NCBI GenBank assembly: GCA_035341855.1
Contig: DAOQWA010000037.1
Span: 1-30,555 of the forward strand
DNA length: 30,555 nt
Reading direction: 5' to 3'
DNA from: QQVM01 sp035341855
Lineage (GTDB): Bacteria; Bacteroidota; Bacteroidia; AKYH767-A; 2013-40CM-41-45
A model generated the notes under the pieces. That model was not told the origin of the DNA and ran no database searches. It worked only from the letters and a program-made list of their open reading frames with translations. Positions within the stretch are counted from its first letter, which is position 1, and each line of letters begins with the position of its first letter. Shown here in pieces: positions 16,050 to 23,442 of the stretch. A program made the position numbers and the translations under genes.

Positions 16050-16359
16050 AGGATAATTTTTTGTGCTAGGAATTTATGCAAACAGGCTGGATTTCGGGAA
16101 AGGGATAAAATTAATCATTCTGAAAGATGTAGCCATAAAAAGACAGAAATTGGTCTAAAATACCCCTTTTGGGTGACTATTAGTCTGAATATGAGATTTG
16201 GCCTCCATTAAACGCTGTAAGTTTTGAAGGAATTCTTGATAAACAATGTCCCTTTTTTGGGGTAAAATACATACATAAACAAACACCTGTATCAGGCGTT
16301 TTACTTAAGTCTCTTTATGAGTCAAAAAAGTAAAATGCCGGTCATCTTAAACATGAAAC
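16050..16359. other. Intergenic region between pdxH and yqgE
   Basis: The 310 bases between the divergent pdxH and yqgE start codons hold no gene and no exact TAnnTTTG match on either strand. The only structure of note is the hairpin at 16281-16301. No tRNA or riboswitch fold was recognised. Confidence 0.5.
16281..16301 (-). repeat. Hairpin between pdxH and yqgE
   Basis: AAACACCTG (16281-16289), TAT loop, CAGGCGTTT (16293-16301). Read on the plus strand the stem has one A-C mismatch; read as minus-strand RNA the same position becomes a G-U pair, giving nine paired bases, followed by GTTT. The structure is therefore better formed in a minus-strand transcript, towards pdxH, about 230 bases upstream of its start. 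Confidence 0.35.
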
Positions 16360-16926
16360 ATGAGAAGATCTGTACATCTAGAACCGGAAGTCGGGCGTAT
16401 ATTGGTTTCAGAACCGTTTCTCCTTGACTCCTACTTTAAAAGATCAGTCATTCTGCTTGGGGAACATGGAATGGAAGGAAGCGTTGGTTTTATTCTAAAC
16501 AAGCCTACGGATCTGACCTTAAATGATGCCCTGGAAGACTTTCCACCCTTTGATATGCCTTTGTATTTCGGCGGCCCTGTCCAAACGGATACAATACATT
16601 TCCTACATACGCTAGGGGATAAACTTGAAGGAAGCAAAATGATTCTACCCGGTATTTACTGGGGCGGAAGTCTTGAGATGTTGAAATTATTGATTGACAC
16701 CAATCAAATTAATAAATCAGAGATAAGATTTTTTGCAGGATATAGTGGCTGGGAACCTAGTCAGCTTGATGCAGAATTAAAAGGACGCACCTGGCTGGTT
16801 TCAAAGTGTAAAAAAGACTTTGCCTTTTCGACACAACCGGAAGAGCTATGGGGACAAGTCTTAAGAACGATGGGAAGTCAGTATGCAATACTGGCAAATT
16901 TTCCTGAAGACCCAAGCCTCAATTAA
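16360..16926 (+). CDS. YqgE/AlgH family protein
   Basis: A 188-residue cytoplasmic protein of the DUF179 (YqgE/AlgH) family. Recognised by the N-terminal GRILVSEPFLLDSYFKRSVI (residues 12-31), HGMEGSVGFILNKP (36-49), YFGGPVQTDTIHFLH (69-83) and the C-terminal AGYSGWEPSQLDAEL (126-140). Family length is about 185, so it is complete. AlgH was named from alginate regulation in Pseudomonas, but the molecular role is not established. The ATG at 16360 lies directly before the conserved region and no closer alternative exists. The gene ends in a strong hairpin terminator shared with the tmRNA gene. Confidence 0.92.
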   Translation: MRRSVHLEPEVGRILVSEPFLLDSYFKRSVILLGEHGMEGSVGFILNKPTDLTLNDALEDFPPFDMPLYFGGPVQTDTIHFLHTLGDKLEGSKMILPGIYWGGSLEMLKLLIDTNQINKSEIRFFAGYSGWEPSQLDAELKGRTWLVSKCKKDFAFSTQPEELWGQVLRTMGSQYAILANFPEDPSLN

Positions 16927-16943
16927 TTCGATCCAATAAAAGA

Positions 16944-16976
16944 AAAAAGCTCTTCAGAAATTCTGAAGAGCTTTTT
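16944..16976. terminator. Perfect bidirectional intrinsic terminator between yqgE and ssrA
   Basis: AAAAAGCTCTTCAG (16944-16957), AAATT loop, CTGAAGAGCTTTTT (16963-16976): a 14-bp perfect stem. The A run on one arm and T run on the other provide a U tract in both directions, so it can stop transcription of yqgE from the left and of the tmRNA from the right. Confidence 0.92.
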
Positions 16977-16981
16977 CATTG

Positions 16982-17342
16982 TGGAGCTGGCGGGATTTGA
17001 ACCCGCGTCCAGACAAGCAATCAATAAACTTTCTACATGCTTAGTGTTATTTTATTGTCGGCCTTTAGACTTCGTAACACGCGCTATCTAAAAACGTAGT
17101 TCAAGTGGACTTACCTGCAACATTAGAACCCTGTTGCATAGCACTTACCATATGATACCCCTGATGAGAAAACGGGTAAGCAGGTCTCCCCGGGATAGAA
17201 AGCAGATTAATCTTGGATTAAGCGGCTAACGCGTAGTCAGTGTTGCCAGTTAGGCTGTTGAAAGCATTGTTTAACGAGAATGCTAACCGCGCTCGGCATG
17301 CTTACTTATCAATTTCACAAGCTGTCAATTCCTGTCAGCCCC
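16982..17342 (-). ncRNA. ssrA: Transfer-messenger RNA (tmRNA)
   Basis: The minus strand begins GGGGCTGACAGGAATTGACAGC, the typical 5' tRNA-like part, and ends with the T-arm GGACGCGGGTTCAAATCCCG and CAGCTCC, which pairs over seven positions with GGGGCTG (one G-U). The discriminator A is at 16982 and the following bases are C-A-A, so the terminal CCA is not encoded and must be added. Total length is about 361 bases. The mRNA-like part encodes the tag GNTDYALAA followed by TAA (17218-17247), preceded by TAACT, the kind of sequence found just upstream of resume codons; with the charged alanine the tag is A-GNTDYALAA. tmRNA frees stalled ribosomes and marks the nascent protein for proteolysis by Clp/Lon-type proteases. 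Confidence 0.96.
17218..17247 (-). other. tmRNA tag reading frame, GNTDYALAA-stop
   Basis: Nine codons GGC AAC ACT GAC TAC GCG TTA GCC GCT and the stop TAA, inside ssrA. The last five residues, YALAA, match the degradation signal of tmRNA tags in Bacteroidota; the four before them (GNTD) differ from the GETN or GENN forms I know from Bacteroides. Confidence 0.85.
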
Positions 17343-17350
17343 GAAGACTG

Positions 17351-17358
17351 CAAAGATA
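17351..17358 (-). promoter_or_regulatory. -7 element (TATCTTTG) of the tmRNA promoter
   Basis: Read on the minus strand, TATCTTTG fits TAnnTTTG exactly and ends 8 bases before the mature 5' end of ssrA at 17342, the normal spacing to a start site. No clear TTTG is present 19 bases upstream. The 85 bases between ssrA and the stop of the CotH-type gene contain no convincing terminator for that gene. Confidence 0.55.
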
Positions 17359-17435
17359 CGAAAAAAGAAGATATTGTTTTAGAGTTGCTTGTATCCGCGG
17401 AATGACAAATCCTCAGGCAGCAAGGACCCGGTGAT

Positions 17436-20400
17436 CTAAAGTTTAACAAAAGAAATTGCATCTCCTCCATTCAGCCTGACCAAGTATACACCTGCATTCA
17501 GATTAGTCAGATCTACCGAGTACACTTCATCTTTGGTCTCTAAAATTAGTCTTCCTGTAAGGTCATAAATAGAAATCTGTGATGCTGTTACAATATTCAA
17601 TACCGAGCCTTTGAGAGGATTAGGAAATATGCTTTTTGTAAAAATGCTTTCATTTGGATCCCATCTAAATACTGCAGTACGGCTAATATCACTCTGCAAA
17701 TCCAATATAAGATTTGGATTTGTCTCCCCTGTCTCGGCCCACATAAAAAATTTATAGCCTGAATATGGCTGCGCAGAAACACTGACAGGAACATTTTCAA
17801 AGTAAGTTCCTTTCCAAGGATAAACTTGCGTATCAACTCCGGGCAAAGCTTGATTAATTTTTAAGCTATTAACCTGAATAGTTCCCATTGCACGATCGCT
17901 GACATCAACTATAAGCTCATGCTGATCAGGAACGTTGAATCTGGTCATGATTTGATCACGTTGATGAATGGGGCGTTCTGTAGCAAAAAGTCTAAATCTG
18001 TCGAGGGTTTGTTCCCATAAAGACTTGTTTAATGGTGTCCCCCAGCGTGCTATGTGTTCTTCGATTTCCGGATCAAGAAGATCCTGATAATAATTGATAC
18101 GTCTGATGAAATGATTTGTTGAGAAATTAGAATTCAGCAGATCAGCAAAGCGGTTGATGAAATTTAATCTGAACTCATTTGAAGTAAGAAGTCTCTTCAG
18201 CAATGAGTCTTTCATCATATAAATTATGGCACCAAGATTATCATCAGCAGGATTGTTGAGACCACTATCAAAATCATTGGCCATCCATCTCCACCTGCCA
18301 TCAAAAGCTTCCGCTACACCGGGCCCCGGGTGTCCGTTTCTCAATTTCCAATAGGAAGTGTTGTGATCTGTATTTTGCTTGTTGGCAAAAACTGTAGCTG
18401 CCCAATAATCTATAAAATTGTCAATATCCATCAACTCTTTTACCAGATCATAATTCGCAGGAATATTCAAATCGTTTTGCAGGATGAAATTTCTTAGATT
18501 ATAGAATTCCTGCACGTCACCATCAAATCCTTCAACAATCTGAAAAGGCCCATCGAAATTATCTTCCATCATGATCACGCTATCCGGATTAACACCGTAA
18601 GAAAATTCCAGACCCCTTTTATCGTTCAGCTCTCTGATATTATGAAGACCCCAATATTCACCATTGAGAAAAACAACCGTAGGATTTCCTGCCTGATACT
18701 TAAGATCAAGTTTATCAAACAAACTTTGACAAAGCATATCCAGACACATTGTATTTATATCCCAACCCCATTCACTTCCTGCATTTCTGAGGACAAATCT
18801 CTTATATTTATTTTGTACTATTTTGGTGCCGGGCTTCAGCAGTCCGGGAAAAAGTTCATAGTCAAATTCATTTTGTTCATCATATTCAGAGCGCGCAAAA
18901 ATCGTTAAAGCCTTTTGTCCCAGGCTGCGGATCCATTCACCGCGAATACGAAAACCAATGTTCTTAGAAAATTCATTTCTTCCGTTTGGACTAAAATACT
19001 CAATGTGTCCCGGTTTTTCGTTGGCTCTGCCCTTTCTTTCATAATTACCTGTGAAAGAGTATCCCGTGAAGTCAACACCCGGAATATACACTCCTGAATA
19101 GAAATCAAAAAGATTTTTAGGATCTGTTACCAGAGAAGTGACGGGTAAAGTATACCGGCCATTCAACATTTGCGAATCAACAAAATAACTTTTAGTGACC
19201 GTTGGTCCAAGTCCTACGCCCGGGCGATAAATCCTGGCCTTTACAACATTTGCTTTTTTGATGGCACCACCAGGCTTATACCAAATTGCAGGATTGGGTC
19301 CGTTCTGCCATACAGGAGCTGTTCGTATGTATGAATAGGGTTGTTTGGGACCATTGCTTGCAGTAATGTTTTGTTCTGCTTGACCTGCGGGGATCGAATC
19401 AGAAGCTAATCGAATGGGTGAAGAGTACAGGAGGCTGCGATCACTCGGATCAGATCCATCAAGGGAATAATAAATAATATCCCCCGCTTGTGAACTGAGT
19501 GTTAAATTTATTTCTGAATTATAATAACCGGCAGGAACTGAAAAGTCAGGTAAATAGCTATCATTTAATAAAGGTGAAATCGTAAAGGGAATATAATTTT
19601 CTGATTGAATAGCCGGATTAATATCAGCGCTGATTTTTATCTTACACCGTGTGGAATAAATTGCCGGAACATACCAAGTGTATTGTCTTAATGAAGCATC
19701 AATGCCGGTTGCTATTGTTTGCCAATTATCTCCCATATCATCCGAAAACAACAAACTTACCGTTCCGGGCAATGAGTCGCAGGACCAGCTCAGGTTAACG
19801 GTATCTCCTGCGGAATAAACACTGATTGAGTTTGGAACTCCAAGCTGGAGCTTCGGCATCACAGGAATTTCTGTTCCTACAGGAAAATAAGCCCCGATAG
19901 TCATTTCATTCAAGCCTGCAGCAATGCAAGGAGAGTACTCCCTCAATTGATAATTTCTGTTTACCGGATCAACAAACATTGGATCCGAATTGAAATTATA
20001 ATTCAATGTGTCATACACAGCATCCTCATAGTTACTATACCTTACTTCGATTGTTGAAGTACTGTTTAAATAAAAAGATGAAGCATTATCCCGAAAAATA
20101 TTATTGTAGGTATAGCCATGACCACCTCCAAGACCCGGATTCTTTTCAACAAGCTCGATTGCAAAATCATTGTTTACAAATGTGTTGTTATAAATTCTGC
20201 CATAGGAATTATCCTTTACTGCTATACCGGCACCACAATTATAGAACAGGCAACCTTCCACACTCACTTCCTGTGCGCCTTCACCAATTGATACACCTTT
20301 ATCGGATATATCATGGACCAAACACTGTTGCACAAGACCAATTGACCCATTGCCCATAAAATCAACCTTGCCAAAGTCTATTGCGTCGATGTTCGTTCCT

Positions 20401-21026
20401 TTACCATAACGAAAAACTGAACGGCGTAGAATGGTGGCTGAAGGAGAATTATCGAAATCAATACCATCAGCAGTCATAAATTGAAAAATACAATCTTCAA
20501 TCAATGCAGGAGAGCTGATTATATTTACTTCATAATAATTGCTGATAATACTTCGTCGCATTTGAAAATCGGCAGCATTCTCTGCTCTGATGATTGGGAT
20601 ATCTCCGACAAAATAATGCATGAATGAACAGTCTTCAAGTATTGCTCTTGCATTTGAAATGATGTTAAGGTGACCTCCCTGTATGCTCACGTGATCCATC
20701 TCCAATGTTGCATTGGAACCTTCAGCTTCAATTTTTCCCCAATAAGTACCGGCGACTGAAGACTTGATTTCAATTCCGGAATGCATGCTTCCGGAAAAAA
20801 TCAGACTCGAACCGGATCTGCCGATGATGGACACACCTTCTGACATAATCAATGTTGCACCATCAAGAAATGTCAGGGATGTTCCGGAAGAAACGACCAC
20901 ATCCGCAGTGACATTTATTTTTCCTGCCAAAACAGTATTAGCAGTGATGTTTCCACTCAGGTTAATGGCTGTTGCAACAAATGAAAAAATGAGAGTAAAA
21001 AAAGTCGAGAGTATTAATCTTATCAT
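17436..21026 (-). CDS. Secreted CotH-kinase protein with beta-helix and T9SS sorting domain
   Basis: A 1196-residue exported protein. Residues 1-20 are a signal peptide (cleavage near VATA/I). Residues about 25-385 are short repeated strands typical of a right-handed parallel beta-helix (e.g. ALIEDCIFQFMTADGIDFDN, SVEGCLFYNCGAGIAVKDNS). Residues about 395-485 look like a beta-sandwich, and about 495-615 resemble a chitobiase/beta-hexosaminidase C-terminal domain (GDIIYYSLDGSDPSD). Residues about 620-1020 are a CotH-type kinase domain: FRIRGEW, KRFVLRNAGSEW, VVFLNGEYWGLHNIREL (784-800), KQNTDHNTSYWK (883-894) and WRWMANDFDSG (912-922). Residues about 1040-1122 form another strand-rich domain. 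Residues 1125-1196 are a type IX C-terminal sorting domain (FPNPLKG, ISIYDLTGRLI, LNAGVYLVRL, FVKL). Known CotH kinases phosphorylate secreted or spore-coat proteins; the target here is unknown. Confidence 0.88.
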   Translation of the reverse strand: MIRLILSTFFTLIFSFVATAINLSGNITANTVLAGKINVTADVVVSSGTSLTFLDGATLIMSEGVSIIGRSGSSLIFSGSMHSGIEIKSSVAGTYWGKIEAEGSNATLEMDHVSIQGGHLNIISNARAILEDCSFMHYFVGDIPIIRAENAADFQMRRSIISNYYEVNIISSPALIEDCIFQFMTADGIDFDNSPSATILRRSVFRYGKGTNIDAIDFGKVDFMGNGSIGLVQQCLVHDISDKGVSIGEGAQEVSVEGCLFYNCGAGIAVKDNSYGRIYNNTFVNNDFAIELVEKNPGLGGGHGYTYNNIFRDNASSFYLNSTSTIEVRYSNYEDAVYDTLNYNFNSDPMFVDPVNRNYQLREYSPCIAAGLNEMTIGAYFPVGTEIPVMPKLQLGVPNSISVYSAGDTVNLSWSCDSLPGTVSLLFSDDMGDNWQTIATGIDASLRQYTWYVPAIYSTRCKIKISADINPAIQSENYIPFTISPLLNDSYLPDFSVPAGYYNSEINLTLSSQAGDIIYYSLDGSDPSDRSLLYSSPIRLASDSIPAGQAEQNITASNGPKQPYSYIRTAPVWQNGPNPAIWYKPGGAIKKANVVKARIYRPGVGLGPTVTKSYFVDSQMLNGRYTLPVTSLVTDPKNLFDFYSGVYIPGVDFTGYSFTGNYERKGRANEKPGHIEYFSPNGRNEFSKNIGFRIRGEWIRSLGQKALTIFARSEYDEQNEFDYELFPGLLKPGTKIVQNKYKRFVLRNAGSEWGWDINTMCLDMLCQSLFDKLDLKYQAGNPTVVFLNGEYWGLHNIRELNDKRGLEFSYGVNPDSVIMMEDNFDGPFQIVEGFDGDVQEFYNLRNFILQNDLNIPANYDLVKELMDIDNFIDYWAATVFANKQNTDHNTSYWKLRNGHPGPGVAEAFDGRWRWMANDFDSGLNNPADDNLGAIIYMMKDSLLKRLLTSNEFRLNFINRFADLLNSNFSTNHFIRRINYYQDLLDPEIEEHIARWGTPLNKSLWEQTLDRFRLFATERPIHQRDQIMTRFNVPDQHELIVDVSDRAMGTIQVNSLKINQALPGVDTQVYPWKGTYFENVPVSVSAQPYSGYKFFMWAETGETNPNLILDLQSDISRTAVFRWDPNESIFTKSIFPNPLKGSVLNIVTASQISIYDLTGRLILETKDEVYSVDLTNLNAGVYLVRLNGGDAISFVKL

Positions 21027-21145
21027 CTACCATAAGTTATTGCTGAAATTCAACTGAACATCAGCATTATATATCATGGCAAGTTAAAATAAGTTTACAT
21101 ATTAATAAAGTTTTCTTAATGATTGGATAAAATAAAGATTTATAA

Positions 21146-22447
21146 TTACAACCGGTTCATTAAAAATTCTTGAAAATGAACATATTCCGAATCCATTTTG
21201 ATTGAAACTTTTCTTTTTTCCTGTAAGCAGGCCAATGTTTCGGGAAGTGTAACTTTGCATTTCAGGGTTTCTTCAACAACGTCAATAAATTTTGACGGAT
21301 GAGCAGTTTCCAAAAATATTCCAAAGAAGTTCTGACGAATTTTCTCTTTGTATTTTTCCAATCCTAAATAGCCAACCGCCCCATGAGGATCCAGAGTATA
21401 GGACTTTTCTAAGAAAACTCTATTCATTGCATCCCTGGTCTCGGAATCATTGAAAGAATAGGCTGATAAACTTTTACTCATTTCTATACTTGAATTATTG
21501 AAAAGGTCCAACATCCTCACAAAATTAGATGGGTTTCCTACATCCATAGCATTTGAAATGGTTGCTTTAGTCTCATGGGCTTCGAAATTTCCGCTATGCA
21601 AAAAGCGTACGACGCTATCATTTACATTCGTTGAGGCGATGAAATGACGAACAGGCAGGCCCATCCGCTGGGCAAACAGTCCTGCAGTGAGGTTCCCAAA
21701 ATTTCCACTGGGCACGGAAAAAATTATATCAGTCCTTGCTCCGGCTTGCCGGAATGCATCGATATAATAAAAACATTGTGGAAGTAGTCTGGCTATATTG
21801 ATACTATTTGCCGAACTAAGCCTGTACGATCCGCGAAGAGATGTATCCAAAAAAGCAGTTTTAACCATTCTCTGACAGTCATCAAAAGATCCATTTACTT
21901 CAAGTGCCGTGATGTTCCCACCTAAAGTAGTCAGTTGTTTTTCCTGAAGTCCACTTACCTTTCCTGAAGGATAGAGAATAATTACTTCTATCCCTTCTAC
22001 CCCGAAGAATCCATTTGCAACTGCACTTCCCGTATCGCCTGAAGTTGCAACCAGTATCGTGAGCTTATCTCTTTTATCTCTGTTTAGCCATGCCATCACG
22101 CGTGCCATAAACCTTGCACCTACGTCTTTAAATGCAAGAGTAGGTCCATGAAAGAGCTCAAGAACGGCTGTGTCTGCCTCAATCTGCTTCAAAGGCACCG
22201 GAAAGTTTACTGATTCACGTGCGATCTCATCAATGACAAGATCAGGGATATCTCCGGCGAGAAAAGTTCTGCTTACTTCTGAAGCGATATCCTGAAATGA
22301 AAGTTCTGTAATATTCTTAAAAAACTCTTGCGGCATGAGTGGAAAATACTCAGGCATAAAAAGTCCATTGTCTTCCGGAAGGCTCTTAAGAACTGCTTCC
22401 TCCAAGCTATAAAAAGTGCTTTTGTTCTGAGTAGAATAGAATTTCAT
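21146..22447 (-). CDS. thrC: Threonine synthase
   Basis: A 433-residue PLP enzyme that turns O-phosphohomoserine into threonine. The N-terminus MKFYSTQNKSTFYSLEEAVL is typical of the threonine synthase family of this phylum, with the PLP lysine K107 in HGPTLAFKDVGARF, the phosphate-binding VATSGDTGSAVANGF, and SVPSGNFGNLTAG. Start at ATG 22447, 12 bp after the thrB stop. It is the last gene of the thrA-thrB-thrC run and needs the PLP supplied by PdxH. No strong terminator was found in the 119 bp before the CotH-type gene, which continues on the same strand. Confidence 0.97.
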   Translation of the reverse strand: MKFYSTQNKSTFYSLEEAVLKSLPEDNGLFMPEYFPLMPQEFFKNITELSFQDIASEVSRTFLAGDIPDLVIDEIARESVNFPVPLKQIEADTAVLELFHGPTLAFKDVGARFMARVMAWLNRDKRDKLTILVATSGDTGSAVANGFFGVEGIEVIILYPSGKVSGLQEKQLTTLGGNITALEVNGSFDDCQRMVKTAFLDTSLRGSYRLSSANSINIARLLPQCFYYIDAFRQAGARTDIIFSVPSGNFGNLTAGLFAQRMGLPVRHFIASTNVNDSVVRFLHSGNFEAHETKATISNAMDVGNPSNFVRMLDLFNNSSIEMSKSLSAYSFNDSETRDAMNRVFLEKSYTLDPHGAVGYLGLEKYKEKIRQNFFGIFLETAHPSKFIDVVEETLKCKVTLPETLACLQEKRKVSIKMDSEYVHFQEFLMNRL

Positions 22448-22459
22448 GTAAATTATTAA

Positions 22460-23401
22460 TCAAGAAATGACTTGTACGCCTTTAGTATTGACTTTCGAAT
22501 AAAATGTTTGTGAACTAATATTGTTCCGTGTATAAAAGGATTTCATTGCCCTTGCCAGTTTTTTTGCAATTACTTCACCTTCACAAAGTGCAAAAACAGA
22601 TGGTCCTGACCCGCTGATACTACATGCAAGGGCACCGGACTTCAATGCCATTCCTTTTAATTCGTTGAAATGTGGTAATAACCTGGCCCTTGGCGGTTCT
22701 GCGACATGATCATGAACTGCTCTTCCGATGAGTGAATAATCAGATTCATATAAGCCTGCCGTTAGTGCTGCAGTATTTGCCCATTGGGCGATTCCTGTCT
22801 TCAAGGGGATCTGTTTAGGTAGTACAGCCCTTGCATCACGTGTAAGTACCACGACTTTTGGATGCACCAGAACGACAAAAAGATTCTTCGGCACAGGAAG
22901 TGAAATGATCTCCAGTGGATCATAAGATCTGATGAGTATGATCCCGCCCAACATACAGGGAGCAACGTTGTCAGCATGAGCTGAGCCACAGGCAATCCTC
23001 TCACCTTCCATGGCAAAAGGCACCAAATCTTTTCTGCTGAAAGGTCGACCCATCAGTTCATTCAAGGCAAAAACACCCGCTACCGAACTGGCTGCACTTG
23101 ATCCGAGTCCGCTTCCTAATGGCATATTCTTGTTGAGGATGATATCAGCTCCAATTTTCTTATTGAGATGCTTCAACATATTGATCATTGAAACAGAGAC
23201 AGTATTTTTTTGGGGATCAAGTGTTAATTTACCATCGTCTCCGGTAATTTTAATAATCTTTAAAAGCCCTGAATCATTAAGCCTGACTTCCACAGCATCT
23301 CCGGGCTCGGCAACCGATAGTCCCATGACATCAAAGCCGCAGCCAAGATTGGCAACGGTAGCCGGAGCAAATACCTTAATGATCTTACCGGTCTTTTTCA
23401 T
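22460..23401 (-). CDS. thrB: Homoserine kinase
   Basis: A 313-residue GHMP-family kinase that phosphorylates homoserine, the step before threonine synthase. The N-terminal VFAPATVANLGCGFDVMGLS, the ATP-binding motif PLGSGLGSSAASS (94-106), and the C-terminal GHMP motif SGALACSISGSGPSVFAL are all intact. Length is normal for ThrB (about 310). The ATG at 23401 is preceded by 41 bp after the thrA stop. Together with thrA and thrC it makes the usual Bacteroidota threonine operon. Confidence 0.97.
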   Translation of the reverse strand: MKKTGKIIKVFAPATVANLGCGFDVMGLSVAEPGDAVEVRLNDSGLLKIIKITGDDGKLTLDPQKNTVSVSMINMLKHLNKKIGADIILNKNMPLGSGLGSSAASSVAGVFALNELMGRPFSRKDLVPFAMEGERIACGSAHADNVAPCMLGGIILIRSYDPLEIISLPVPKNLFVVLVHPKVVVLTRDARAVLPKQIPLKTGIAQWANTAALTAGLYESDYSLIGRAVHDHVAEPPRARLLPHFNELKGMALKSGALACSISGSGPSVFALCEGEVIAKKLARAMKSFYTRNNISSQTFYSKVNTKGVQVIS

Positions 23402-23442
23402 TTAATAATTTTTACGCTTTGTTTTTAGGATAAGAATTTTTC

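Noticed and set aside
16127..16190. Short inverted segments (ACCCctttt GGGT and GACTAtTAGTC) in the pdxH-yqgE gap as riboswitch parts
   Set aside because: Stems of four to five pairs with no conserved riboswitch core; no ligand class fits.
17240..17434. Open reading frame of 64 codons on the plus strand across the tmRNA 5' part
   Set aside because: It is antisense to ssrA and its promoter, has no family resemblance, and is explained by the RNA gene.
20006..20359. 117-codon frame opposite the beta-helix region of the CotH-type gene
   Set aside because: It is antisense to a well-supported long gene, and its H/Y/Q-rich composition is what the complement of beta-helix codons gives.
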